Shown: in pieces, positions 35,199 through 47,464 of the stretch
Layout: each line of letters starts with the position of its first letter
How positions within the stretch are numbered: the first letter of the stretch is position 1
Translations under genes and position numbers: made by a program
Source: Owenia fusiformis
Lineage: Eukaryota > Annelida > Polychaeta > Sabellida > Oweniidae
Assembly (NCBI GenBank): GCA_903813345.2
Contig: CAIIXF020000011.1
Coordinates: 23,793,754-23,854,665 of the forward strand
DNA: 60,912 nucleotides
Direction of reading: 5' to 3'
The notes under the pieces: model-generated
Database searches by the model: none
Told to the model about the DNA's origin: nothing
The model's input: the letters and a program-made list of their open reading frames with translations, nothing else

Positions 35199-35837
35199 CA
35201 GGGTGTCCCGAAAGTATGCCCCCCCCTAGGCAGACATATTCTAGTGTCCTCATAGTATGTGTCATATATCATTTTAAAGCTTATCCAAAGTTACATTGAT
35301 TTGCCAAGTATCATGGTTTAACTCCCAAATGGGAAAAAGTTACAGGCATTTCAAAATTTAGTGCTTGGTCAAAATTAAGTTCAATTTTACACCAAATCAC
35401 TCGTCAATGTGTCATCCCGGGCCATCTTAACAGCAGCAAATCTTTTCGGGTCGGATGGATATTGAGTTGGAAAAAGAGAACGGTGAGGGTAGAAACTCTA
35501 AGGAAACTCTTCTAAAGTCCCTTAACAGATTTTAATAGGGTTATAAAATTCCACACCCCTATTTTAAGGGCTTTTAAGGTCATATCTGAAAATAATTGCT
35601 GCTGTTAACATGGCCAAGGGGGACACATTGACTAGTAATGTGGCGTAAAATTGAACTTTATTTTGACAAAACACTAACTTTTAAAATGACTCTAACTCTT
35701 TCCCATTTGAGAGTTAAACCATGATACTTTGCAAATCAATGTAACTTTGGATAAGCTTTAAAATGATATATGACACATACTATGAGGACACTGGAATATG
35801 TCTGCCTAGGGGGGGGGCATACTTTCGGGACACCCTG
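35199..35837. mobile_element. Mariner-type foldback MITE, arms ~260 bp
   Basis: It begins CAGGGTGTCCCGAAAGTATG and ends with its complement CATACTTTCGGGACACCCTG, flanked on both sides by TA (35197-35198 and 35838-35839). Arms pair for about 260 bp with few differences (shared TAAAGCTTATCCAAAGTTAC and AACCATGATACTT). The loop is about 110 bp. The interior has no transposase. Clean TA flanks and well-matched arms suggest a fairly young copy. Confidence 0.85.
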
Positions 35838-35839
35838 TA

Positions 35840-36412
35840 TTAGGATTTTTCTATGTTTTATGTAAAGATTTGTTTTAATGGTTAAAAATCTGATGTTATA
35901 TTGTGTTATATTGAAAATAGGAATAGAATATCATTTGTTACTCAGAGTAAAAGGCAACCCACTGTTCTGGAGTATACAATAAGTATTTTACTACAATGAG
36001 TTTGTCTTTCCAATAACTTGGTCAGTTAGAGCAAACACCATCATAAAGTGTCCCTATTGAATTTTAAATGTACATCTCATACATTACGAATATTTTCCAT
36101 CAAGTGAGTTTATGTAACAAATGTCTTCGATAAACACAGGAATTGATTTGACATCTTTCAGGATTCTGTAGCATTTCCATAATGACAAAACTAAACACGA
36201 GTAACAGAAATCCGGAATTTCACTAAGTACTTTAATTAAGATATTCCATTGATTATTGATTACTTGACATGGCTATTTAATCTTTCGTCATCATTTCTCA
36301 TATCTGCATATGTTAGGTCATGTGATCAGGTTTAAAGTACAGGTTGGAATTTAAGTAGGAATGATTCTGTGAAGCAATAAAATAAATTGTATCAGTGAAC
36401 AGGGTTGACTTT
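35840..36412. other. Intergenic, nothing recognised
   Basis: AT-rich sequence up to the second assembly gap. No coding signal. Confidence 0.4.
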
Positions 36413-36912
36413 NNNNNNNNNNNNNNNNNNNNNNNNNNNNNNNNNNNNNNNNNNNNNNNNNNNNNNNNNNNNNNNNNNNNNNNNNNNNNNNNNNNNNNNN
36501 NNNNNNNNNNNNNNNNNNNNNNNNNNNNNNNNNNNNNNNNNNNNNNNNNNNNNNNNNNNNNNNNNNNNNNNNNNNNNNNNNNNNNNNNNNNNNNNNNNNN
36601 NNNNNNNNNNNNNNNNNNNNNNNNNNNNNNNNNNNNNNNNNNNNNNNNNNNNNNNNNNNNNNNNNNNNNNNNNNNNNNNNNNNNNNNNNNNNNNNNNNNN
36701 NNNNNNNNNNNNNNNNNNNNNNNNNNNNNNNNNNNNNNNNNNNNNNNNNNNNNNNNNNNNNNNNNNNNNNNNNNNNNNNNNNNNNNNNNNNNNNNNNNNN
36801 NNNNNNNNNNNNNNNNNNNNNNNNNNNNNNNNNNNNNNNNNNNNNNNNNNNNNNNNNNNNNNNNNNNNNNNNNNNNNNNNNNNNNNNNNNNNNNNNNNNN
36901 NNNNNNNNNNNN
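36413..36912. other. Assembly gap (500 N)
   Basis: Exactly 500 N. It hides the outer part of the left arm of the 23-kb inverted repeat pair. Translated frames across it are meaningless. Confidence 0.95.
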
Positions 36913-37857
36913 GGTCAAAGATAAATATTTAGGCATTTTATGTTTCAAGACCTTTGGACAAGTTCGATTCGAAGAATCGGTCAAGGTCAAAAAATCAATA
37001 TACAGGTATTTTGTATTTTTTGTAAAGATGTATTAAAGTTAAAATGTATACAGAGATAAAATAGGTTAGCTCCTATCGTTTCCTTGTGTAAAAATATATG
37101 TCTCTGCGTAATAACGCAGATGTGAGCAGGTAGTTACTAGTCTCACCACAAGGTGGCTCGTTCGGGTCAGATAGCATGGCGGGTATGGTAGAAAGTTCCC
37201 TTTAACTTAAAGTACATCTGTTTTCATGATTCAATTTTCATATCACCCTTATGTATCTAATAGCAATGCAAATTAGAATATGTCCAGTGAAAGAAAATGC
37301 AATACAAGAATAGATATTTCACTGTGATTTTGTAAGAATGGGGTTATTTTTTGTATAACGCATTGAAACAACTTTAAAAAGTGAGCAATGTCAGTGTTGT
37401 AAAAATAACGCCCCTTATACCTATTTATTACAGGTCGTGTAGACCATTGTTGCCCGAGTTATAGCAAAAACATTGAATTTTGCACGTTGATGATGATGAT
37501 GCGCCTTTTATAATAGATCTCATATCTTAGAAGCCTATCAGTTCAAAAGAATACTAGAAAACCTAACATATTTTGGCATGCACTGTGCCTATTCGATTGG
37601 CAATTCAGTAGTAAATTTTATCTTGAAAAAATAAATCTTCCAAATTTGTTGAGTTTTCTTGAAGAAATCGCCTACTCCCCCACTCCATCCATTTTGTATG
37701 ATCACCGGGCGTGGTTTAAGCTGCCGATATTCTTCTTGAAACGAGTCGGATCTTCAAAATCTATAACTTGGACTCCCTTTATAGAAGCTTTGAACTAAAT
37801 TTACACTGCTTAATGCTGAAATTTTGTTGTTCATCCATACATTTTAAGAAAAAACTT
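36913..37857 (+). repeat. Left arm of a long-range inverted repeat (partner 59305-60232)
   Basis: About 0.93 kb that recurs as the reverse complement near the right end of the window. Shared landmarks include GGTCAAAGATAAATATTTAG, TCGATTCGAAGAATCGGTCA, CTAACCTATTTTATCTCTG (as complement) and AGCTTTGAACTAAATTTACA. The arms are roughly 90 percent or more identical by eye. The outer limit lies in the gap. Confidence 0.85.
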
Positions 37858-40262
37858 TTTTTTTAATTAAACAAATCAGAGTCGTGTGAATCAGAAATAA
37901 CAGAATTATTCAAAAGTATAAGGACTATTCTGTACTTTTTTCAAAAGTCTATACCTAAATGTTGTGAAAAGTTATAATCGAAAAACCATCTTTCGGAGTA
38001 TAGTCCGTCTGCGCCGATTTCAATAACTTCGTACTTGATCAGAACTGGGTTCCAACAGAATTCCTACAAGCTCATGAATGAAATAGTTATTGCATGGAAT
38101 ACTTACTTTTGTCAAAATCAAAATAGAACTCTAGTTAAAAATATATTGTGCTAAATTATTGCCATTTCTTAGTAAAATGTCGTTCTCCGGTACGTTGCCA
38201 AAATTATTCGATGGCACCCCGTGATAATGTTCAATCATACAAATCGCAGTCAGTGATTGTTCTCCACACTCACCCCTCCCCCTTCCTGACATGAACTATT
38301 TTGTAAAACCATTGACAGTGTGGAAAGGATTCTTACACTCGAGTGTCAAGGGGGGGGGGGCAGTTACAGAAATATACAAGGCGATGGTTCAAATTGGATA
38401 ATTTTCAAAACTGCTCAACATGGTGAAAACTTCACGTTTTTAAAGAATGCTTGCCCGGCGAGTGGTTTGCTCTGGATTGCGAGAGAACAAAAACTTTGAG
38501 TTAGGATTTTTCCTAATACTATCATTAATCTAAACAACTTTTTAAACCGTCTCTGACTACATATCATGCCAATTAATACCATTATTGTGTTGACAGGATT
38601 AAATATGATATCTAATGGAATTATAATTTAATGAACTCAATAGTCTAAATGATAATAAGTTCATAATTTAGTCTTGGCTGACTAGTCTTGCATCATCAGA
38701 GTTGGATTGCAAATACCTCCCTAAATCAAATATTTAAAATTTACAAATTTACTAGTGTACGGGGTGGGGAAACAAGTCTCCATCCAACCACTAAAGTTTA
38801 AAAGGAAGACTATAGTGTCCCGTGAATTCATTAAAATTATCTTAGACAATAGTGAAGCGGTACAATCATTGGAGTGTTAATTAATCGGAATGCACGTTTG
38901 ATTTAAAATAACTCCTTTGGATCAAATATTTAAATTCTACTAGAATGCGGGGAGTGGAAACAAGTCTCCATTCAAGCACTAAATATCAAAAGAAAGATTT
39001 CAGTACCCCTTAACTTCACTCCCGGACTTCACTATTCACCACCACCCCTCCCCCTTCCCCAATTATCCCTTATGACCCCAGAATGTTCGTTTCTGTGCCC
39101 CCCCCCCTGTCCATGGCCAGTAAGTAATCTATGTGTATATTTGCTCCCTCCCAAAGGTGGGAAAACCAGATGCAGGCATAGACATTGACAAGGTGAGGGG
39201 ATTTAAATATAAAAATAGTCTTGTTTTTGGCTCCGACTTATATATTTTGGCACTGGAATGAGAGGCAGAAATAATTCCTAGAAATAAGATGGCCTCATCG
39301 CGATAGCCGCGACCCCTTTGTCTTTATCCTCCCACAATCGGCAGATAAGGTGGCTCTGGCATACCAGAATGAGATGGCCTGTCTTTACTGTAATCAAGAT
39401 ATGGTACCTAACCGCAGTTATTTTGGTTTTATAACGGGGATATTGCTCGAGCTTGAATAACAAATAAAGGGCATGTTCTTATTTCTGTATTTGACCTTTG
39501 ATTGTGTATTAAGTTGAGCTGCACGCCAAACGTTAAGATTGTTAAAACGCTTAAAATAAAACTTTATTCCTCTCAATTTACATAAAAATGAAACAGATTA
39601 GATTCGAATCTCAGTCACACCAGCACCACTGGTCAAAGGGAGTACAAATATCTATATTAATCAAATGTCGGAGAATTTGTCTGGGATCCAATGTTAATTT
39701 TATTGAAGCAAACTAAGAAAAGTATAAAGATGAATTCTAAACGTTTAGAGGGAAAAGTCAAATATGCATTGTAACCCTAAAAATAATTCATTAAAGTGTC
39801 GTACACATTTTATAATATTTATATAAATAAAACAAATAAAGCACAACCCTAATGCCCTATAATGAATTCATATCGGCGCTAAACGGCCCTTGCAATAAAA
39901 ACGCATCGAAGCAGGGAATGCTTGGAAAATTCTTCCGAGACTGACTTGTTATTTCAAAATTGAAATATGCCTAATTCCTATGAACACGCGATCTTTTTCC
40001 CTGGGTTTTACTCTATTTTAGATTTACTAGAAAAATGTTTATATGATGATTGCGTTTGCTTCTCACGAGTTCATTGAAACGTTCAGTCGTAAAACTTTAG
40101 AGATCAAAAGACTAATTAGGCACCTGATTGCGAAAGTTTGATTGCATTTCGATCGCCGGGATTTTACAAACGATCGTGTTCTTGGGATCTTGATAACTTC
40201 CTATTTTAAGTTTTGGGTTGAAAGCAATGAGTATGTCGGACTTTCTCAAGTCCACATAGGTA
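37858..40262. other. Gene-free repeat-rich stretch
   Basis: No gene is seen. It holds two diverged direct copies of a segment with CAAATATTTAAAATTTAC and GGAAACAAGTCTCCATYCAA (about 38717-38815 and 38925-39005) and several G/C homopolymer runs (38350-38360, 39098-39110). Confidence 0.45.
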
Positions 40263-40867
40263 CCTGTTACACTGCTGGGTTGAGTCTAACGAAGCATTTT
40301 TGTAACGAAGGTTAGCGAAAAAATTGTGTCCACACTGGCTTTATCCAACCCTAACGAAGCAATTATTTGGTGTTACACTGCACTTAAAATGCTTCGTTGC
40401 GCGTGCGCATTACTCATCTGCCCCATCCACTTATTATGATTAATATTTTTATTCTTTTGATATAAACCATTGATCAAACTCAAAAATCTAATTTTTAATC
40501 TTATTTTAACAAATCAGCACAGAAAAAGACTAGTTCAAAATTCTCGGGAAAATAAAACAAGATGAATGTGATCATTCCGTACACATGTCCATACATTTTT
40601 CCTATCATTTCGATTTTTATATATTTCAGCTGTCAATACGATTACAAGTACCGTTTTCATTTTCTATCATTTCCTTAGGAAAACATATGGAATAAAAATA
40701 GGCCTATGTTAATTACTAGGAGGAATTGGATTTGGGGTTTATACAGACGACTAGTATGTAAAATCGTATAAAAACGTTCAATTTCCAAATGGACTTCTCA
40801 GTTATATTTCAAATAGTGTAGCCATTACTAAAATACCTCGGTGTTCGGCTGATGGTTTAACTCACGC

Positions 40868-41273
40868 GGTCCTAACTTCGATCGTTAATTTGAATTTTCG
40901 ACCTACCAGATGCTTGAAAATCAAGGATTGCGAGTCTTATACTGCACCGTTTTTCTTCAAACCTATACCATTAAAAGCAAAACAAAATTGCCTTTATGTC
41001 GGTGCATTACTTTATTGTAAAGAGTCCCTCGTTCTAGCAGCGTTTTGGTCCCCAGCTGTTAGAAGGCCTTCTTACAGCTTGGGACAAAAATGCCGCTGGA
41101 AGTAGGGACTCTGTTTGAGAGAATAATGTACCATCAGAAAGGGATTTTTGTTATGCTTTGAATGGTACAATTTGGAAGAAAAACGTTGCAGTATGAGACT
41201 CATAATCCTTGATTTTCAAACATCCGGTAGGTCAAAAATTCAAATTAACGGTCGAAGTTAGGACCGCGTGTAA
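40868..41273. repeat. Inverted repeat inside the GCTTCGTTA element
   Basis: GTCCTAACTTCGATCGTTAA, CGACCTACCAGATGCTTGAA and ATCAAGGATTGCGAGTCTTA in the left arm recur as complements at 41190-41273, with a loop that itself contains mirrored segments. The short frame at 40890-41105 is part of this structure, not a gene. Confidence 0.75.
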
Positions 41274-41552
41274 CTACTATTTCATGACCAATTCATTTTA
41301 ATATGAATATTACCCGTCTCGCCAATACATGCATATTTGAGTGAGTTATAAATAGTATGTTAAATTAGTATGTTAATACATCAGCCGTCCGTTGAATTCG
41401 AAAATGGCGCAAATAGGAAGAAACTTGAATATCAGTTGTAAGCATCGTCTTACGACATATCTGAATAGTGTTTGGGGCTGGCCTAAAACATGCAGCCTCT
41501 CTGTGGCAAGTATCTGTCGACAAGAAACAATTTTGGCCACTGTTCCTTGTCC

Positions 41553-42053
41553 GCAGGTTTTACCGTATTTGTATACGGAAGTTTTGAAACGTAATTAATT
41601 CAATATATTTAATTTAAACATGAAGTTTAAATTCAATTACAATTTAAAATCGTCGAAGAATAAAATAATGGAACGACTAGTACAAGTACATGTATTGCAA
41701 TGGGGCGATAGCCAGTTGAATACGATTTCTGAAGAGAGACATTTTCGAATCAATCAAATCGGCTATATTCCCTGATGTGATTCACCGGGAAGCAATTGTA
41801 TCAGTATCATGGAATTAACACCTTTAGAATTACATTCAAGGTATAATTATTCGAGGCGCAAGAAAAATTAATATAAACATGTATGCCACAACTTTCTATT
41901 TAGTAAGCATATCTTATGTAATTTCAAATGTTTACCCTTCCACACTTGAGACAGAGTTTTCCGAAAGAGGGACATTTAAATATTCTAGGTTTATTCTCTA
42001 ATAGATCAGATAAACGTTTCAAAACTACCGTATACATATACGGTAAAACCTGC
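41553..42053. repeat. Inner 39-bp inverted repeat pair
   Basis: GCAGGTTTTACCGTATTTGT at 41553 continues to GTTTTGAAACG at 41591. Its near-perfect complement is at 42015-42053. The arms enclose about 420 bp of unrecognised AT-rich sequence. Confidence 0.7.
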
Positions 42054-42679
42054 GTTTTTTAGATTTAATACTTTTTGTCATATCAATGCGAGTAAAGGCA
42101 GGGAATCGAATGAAATGCTACGAAAGACGGTAAATCACATTTGTACGTGGCGTTTAGGGCTTGAGTTAGCGTCAATCAGTGACGCAAATAGGTAATTATT
42201 TTAATCAAAACGTAGCATTATAATAATACGTACTTAAAAACATGTTCTTTCCTCGCGATTCCTCTCATTTAATACAAAATGATGAATGTGCCCTTTATTA
42301 CGCGCATGCGCAAACCGCCAACTAAGCATTTTCTAACGAAGCTACCTGTTACACAGGCCAAAAAAGCTTCGTTGGGAGCTAACCTTCGTCGAATTTTCTA
42401 CTCAATTGCTTCGTTATCAACTAAGCTTTTCCAACGAAGGCGGAGGTGTTACACTGGCCCAAAATTGCTTCGTTACGAAGCTTTTTGTCAAATTGCTTCG
42501 TAACGAAGCATTTCAACTGGCCTGTGTAACAGGGGTCATAATGAAACAATATCCATTTATATTAGTCCAATCGGAATTTGCATAAACATACCAGTTTTAT
42601 ATTGCAAAAAGAACTGTAATTAATAGCCTACATAAAAGCATCATGATAAATAAAACATTAAAGCATATATAAAGCCTAT

Positions 42680-42724
42680 TGTTATCGCACCCATCGCACC
42701 CCCCCCCTCCTGGCTACGCCTATA
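42680..42724. mobile_element. Isolated hAT-like right end
   Basis: CACCCCCCCCCTCCTGGCTACGCC has the form of the right end of the GGCGTAGCCAGG family. No matching left end was paired nearby. Confidence 0.4.
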
Positions 42725-43407
42725 GATATTTTGGCAACTTTCACGTTTACCCCGCCCCCTAATAATTCTTGCGCCCCCTCTAAATATCAGACCCGTCAGG
42801 CGTTGAGGCATGGATCAGGATACCCTGACTCCAAAGCTGTGCGACTTCTGGCAACCGCTACACCTATATTCCCGGGAAAAACGCTTTTAGAAAAATTGTC
42901 AAATATGGTCGTGTGTGGGCAAACACGGAGGAGGAGGAGAGGGGTGCGTGCATTGTGTGCGACCCTTCATCAGTTGTGTACCTTATTTTTTGTATGAATT
43001 TCTTCCGAATAATTATGCTAGAGGGGTTCTGATATTTATTTCTGTTTTCAAATGAAATAATTTCACCCTTGCCCGACTGACTTGTAGATAATGCACGAAT
43101 CAAATAGCATGGAGATCAGATAATCAGGTTGATTCGTATTTTCGCAATCAGATGAATTAACTTATTGTTTTCTCTGATTAAAAGGCGGTTTGGAGCTACT
43201 TTTACAGGATTTGTAAATTCGCAATCAGACTGGCTTATTTTAATATTTAGTCAGTGCAAGAGGATGGGACTATAATGTAGAAAATTGTTTTGATTTCGAC
43301 ACTAACTGAATAATTTATCACAATTGTTAAATAAGCAAACAGAAACAGGTTTAAAAATGAGAATAGAGGCAAAAAAGTCTATACATAAAATGTAATTAAA
43401 ACCCGGG

Positions 43408-44096
43408 AATTAAAAGCAATTTTAGACTGTTAGATGATCTCTTCTGTAATCAAGGTGATGTTGGTACACTTCCGCCGTTAGAAAAAAACAAAGACTAAGA
43501 CAAAGACTATATAGCAATTAATCCTTTTGTGATCATTAAATGTTAGATTCTTATTATTTTGTTGGACAATGTTCAGACTTCTGACCAAGATTTAATCATT
43601 TATGTTTGTATTTAAAAAATAGTATTTCAATCAGACAGACGTTCTAATGAGTTAGAAAAATACATTTGTCCATTTCCTCTCAAGAAGTTTTCAAAGGTAA
43701 TCAAGTCGATTTGTTTGAGTGTTTAGCATTGTTTTTCATAACTTGACGCTTCCATGAACAGAATGACTTTGAAATGAGTTTTTATAATTTTAGCTTTTAT
43801 ACGGACATCCTTATTGTATATTTCTATATGAACGTTGTGGTTATGTGATGTAACATCGCCCCCCCCCCCCCCCCCCCCCAATTACAGGTATACAAATTTT
43901 GGTCGGAATGCATTAACTTGCAATTAAAAGCACATTTAGACTGTTAGATGATCTCTTATGTAATCTAGGTGATGTTGGTACACTTCCGCATTTAAGAAAA
44001 CAAAGACTAAAACAAAGAGAACTAAGCAATTAATCCTTTTGTTTTCATTAAATGTTAGATTCTTATTTTTTTATTGGACAATATTAAGACTTCTGT
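43408..44096. repeat. Direct duplication of a ~178-bp segment
   Basis: 43408-43585 and 43922-44096 share TTAGACTGTTAGATGATCTC, GGTGATGTTGGTACACTTCC and AGCAATTAATCCTTTTG with moderate divergence. A 21-C homopolymer (43859-43879) sits just before the second copy. Confidence 0.8.
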
Positions 44097-44396
44097 CTCC
44101 GACTGTTATGCAGGTATGTGTATAAAATCATGGGAACAACATTATCGTGGAAACTCCCATATTCATTCTCATAATGTCTTACAGCTATTTCGCAAATGAC
44201 ATAATCCTAAACAACATATGGACATAATATTGCAGAACTGAGCGAAAAGAAAGGTGGAACAAATCAGATTAAGATATTTTATTTTTGAAATGCACGAAGG
44301 GCAACAGTTGAAGAACAAAAGTTAAAGGCGTTGTGAAATAGATCGTGCTTTTATATGATCCCCTTCTATAGTACCCTACCCTTTGCATTTGTTCGA

Positions 44397-45570
44397 CTTC
44401 ACTTCTTAAATGAGAGTTTCGTCTTCTCGTAGTTTATAATTAGACTCTGCACGCAGTGTAATGGTGCCCCTATTATCCATGTTTATGTTCTCATTCGATT
44501 TTTCATCAGTTATGACTTGGTAACAATTGCTCCGATTTTCATTACGGCGCCCGGCCGATTGAGTATTTTGTTCAGAATTGAATACAATTTTGAACAAAAT
44601 ACTCATCGGCCGGGCGCCGGTGCTGAAAATCTGAGCAAATGTGACCACGGCATTATAAAAGCATACTCTTTAATACACGAACAGATTCAAAATGAGACTT
44701 TATCTATCAGAGAAATAAAAATGGAAAATTTGTATTCTGAAAATATTAACTGATGCATTGGTTAGTATTAAATATTAAGTTTTACAGTCGGAAACCTCAA
44801 GGGGCGGGAAATTTGATTAAACAAAACGCCGGATTAATATGTGGACAACTTGCAAATGAAATGTAAGTAACATGACAGAACGAGTATGTACGCCCAATAA
44901 ATACTTTTATAGTTTTAATGTGCATTCAAAGAACCCCGTTTGTAAAATTGATAGAAATGAATAGTTTTATTATCGGAAAAAACTGAGAAATATCTACCCG
45001 ATTCGCCAGAATAGTCATCATCATATCAGTGCGAAAAATTAGCTATATTTATTTTCTATGCGATATACACCTGATATTGATAGCCTTCCACGATCATGGT
45101 CCGTTGACATCATCAACCTTGTGATTTGCTATAAGTGATTAACCAACATTTTTTGATTAAACGTCGGGGTTGACGTTTCTTGACTTTTCACACTGACATC
45201 AAAACAAAACATAATTTGAAAATAAAAGGCATAAAATGGCCATTAAAAGTACATTTTTGAACAAAAGTATCAACTTATATTACACTGCATGCAAATACAA
45301 AGTGAAAAGAACGTCTTCCCGGAGATTGAAATACGGATCGGTAAGTCAACAAATCTAACTGTTAAATAAACAAGCTTAGCCTCTGTCTGCGATTGTTTGT
45401 CTGAGTGGCCAGATGTTATCCGTTTCGGATAATAAATTTCTGAGAATACTACTGATATCTAGAATACATCTTCCGTGATATTTTTCATAAAACTACCCTT
45501 TGCATTCGATTGACTTCACTTCTTAAAAGAGAGCTTCGTCTAAGTGTAGTTTAACTAGACTCTGCACGCA
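44397..45570. repeat. Direct duplication flanking a 1-kb segment
   Basis: About 75 bp at 44397 (GACTTCACTTCTTAAATGAG, TAGACTCTGCACGCAG) recurs in the same orientation at about 45508-45572 (GACTTCACTTCTTAAAAGAG). It could be the two ends of an old element or a small tandem duplication. Confidence 0.6.
44523..44636. repeat. GC-rich hairpin
   Basis: GGCGCCCGGCCGATTGAGTA in the left arm and TACTCATCGGCCGGGCGCC in the right pair over about 50 bp, with AGATTTTCAG-type outer ends. The very GC-rich core stands out from its AT-rich surroundings. Confidence 0.8.
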
Positions 45571-45810
45571 GGGTATCATAAAACAGGCATCTTAGCTGCA
45601 ATTTTGAATAATAGCGTAATTCATAGCACAATATAAATTAACCCGCCTCTGTTTAATTCAAATATGCATTACCCTTAAGATTTATATACTTAGACACCTT
45701 TTCATTCTTGATTCGAATTTTTATCTTGTCTTCATCTAAATTTGTGGATTAATAACAGTTTTTAGTATACAAATTGAACATACAAAATGTAGCGTATTGA
45801 TTACACGTTA

Positions 45811-47217
45811 CAGTGGCGTAGCCAGCTTTCAGTCGGGGGAGGGGGGGGGGGTGCGATCGTGGCATAAAAAAATGTTTTTGAAGATTTGTTTTGAATTTTA
45901 CAAAAATTGGTGCAACTTTTTCAATTTTTCAATTCAATTCAATTATTTATTTCATAATTCTTATATAATATACACTATAAAAACAAGCCGCTAGACACCC
46001 TAGTGGGTATATGTTGCGGTTTAACAGAAATCATTAAAATGACAACTAGACTACATATAAAAGAAAACACTTATATTATGTTACATGTAGGTATATAAAA
46101 ATGGTATTAACAATTAATCTAAGGATGTACAATGTAAAAATGTTACAAAAATCGGGTACCAGTATAAAATCAACAGTATAGTATGATATTGGTATTATAC
46201 ATTATCGATAGATGAGTAGTTTTTTATATGAAGATTTGAAAATATTCAGAGTGGAGCATTTTTTAATATCATGTGGTAGAGCATTCCAAAGATTAGGACC
46301 CAGATAGCGAAGGGAAAGTTTAGAGCATTTAGGGATATGAAAATAATGCAATTGTCTTGTGTAATGATGATGAATATTAATGTTGATATCAAACAAGTCT
46401 TGAAATAGATTTTTTGGAAGACTGGGGTGCTTATTAAAGATTTTGTACATGAACTGACCAGTACAATATCTGTTGACATCAAAAATATTTAATAATCTAA
46501 GATCTTTAAATAGGGGAGCGGAGTGAGAAAGTCTATCCTTATTTAAAGCTGTTCTTAAGAATTGTTTCTGCAGTTTATGTAGACGATCATAAAATGATTT
46601 AAATGCGTTACCCCAGATTATGTTGCAATAATTTAATTGAGAGTGTATCAATGAGTAGTAAATTGTTTTGAAACTGTCTATTTGAAGTAGATGTTTAATG
46701 TGATAAAGAGAACCAATGACGCGAGAAAGTTTTTATCAATAATAATTCCAAGAAAGTCAATTTTTTCCCGGAAATTTATGTTCTCATTGCGTATTTTAAG
46801 ATTCAGATTTGCTTGATTTTTTTGGGGTCCAAATAGAATAGCATTGGTTTTGCCAATATTAAGTGAAAGTTTGTTTGCTTTTATCCAGTCATCTATTGAA
46901 TTCAAGTTTGCATTAGTTCTAGTCATGAGTTCATTTAAATCATAATCACTATCAAGAAGATTGGTGTCATCAGCAAACATAATAAATTTTAGATTAGGGG
47001 CAACAAAAGGCAGATCATTTATGTAAAGAATAAATAATAGTGGTCCAAGTACCGAGCCCTGTGGAACACCACAATTTAGAGATTCATTCAAAATCGAGCT
47101 AGAAGCTTCAAATAAAAAGCATTTTAAGACTTTTTTCTTCTATCTAATGGTTCTATTTTCATTGGTTATGGAGGGGGGGGTGCGATCGCACACATCACAT
47201 CCCCCTGGCTACGCCTA
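45811..47217. mobile_element. hAT-like element interrupted by a LINE
   Basis: The left end is CAGTGGCGTAGCCAGCTTTC, the right end CCCCCTGGCTACGCC. GGGGGTGCGATCG occurs inside both ends. The middle is occupied by a minus-strand LINE (about 45925-47110), so this is a nested insertion. The left 150 bp also occurs at 50950-51108, including sequence outside the apparent terminus. Confidence 0.6.
45925..47110 (-). mobile_element. 5'-truncated Jockey/CR1-like LINE
   Basis: The minus strand encodes reverse-transcriptase motifs GVPQGSVLGPLLFILYINDL, FADDTNLL and DFLGIIID (47091-46678). After a frameshift, the thumb and tail follow (46651-46202: HSQLNYCNIIWG, LGPNLWNALPHDIKK). The 3' end carries an (AATTG)n-like tail on the minus strand, as in several Jockey-superfamily clades. 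It starts inside the RT, so it is 5' truncated. It is also frame-broken and inactive. Confidence 0.88.
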
Positions 47218-47464
47218 TGCGCTATATTAATATAACAAGGTTATCATATCATGCCAATAGTTAGATGGTTAACTAATATTAACACAAAATAATAATACAC
47301 GATAATTAAAAAAATAAACCTCGGTATTCGGGCCTAAAGTCCAAGGATACGTGTACCATTACTTAAGTGTAAGCTGCAATACCATATCGAATACCTGTAC
47401 CATTACTCAATAATAACCACTAGTAAGACCATAATAACAAGCTTAATAACTAGCTTATCGCAAG

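Larger units (their letters stand above)
40263..42533. mobile_element. TIR element with subterminal GCTTCGTTA repeats
   Basis: The ends are CCTGTTACACTGCTGGGTTG and its imperfect complement (CCAGTTGAA... side: CAACTGGCCTGTGTAACAGG). The word TAACGAAGC or its complement occurs at least eleven times, all within about 130 bp of the left end and 200 bp of the right end, mixed with GTTACACTGG. TIR similarity extends to a GCGCGTGCGCATTA block. The 2.3-kb interior has no recognisable transposase and contains two further inverted repeats. Superfamily not assigned. Confidence 0.75.

Noticed and set aside
36313-37036. Long frames across the N run
   Set aside because: They consist of unknown bases. No real coding sequence flanks the gap.
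42731-43103. Overlapping frames near the hAT-like end
   Set aside because: Low-complexity and mutually overlapping, with no domain.
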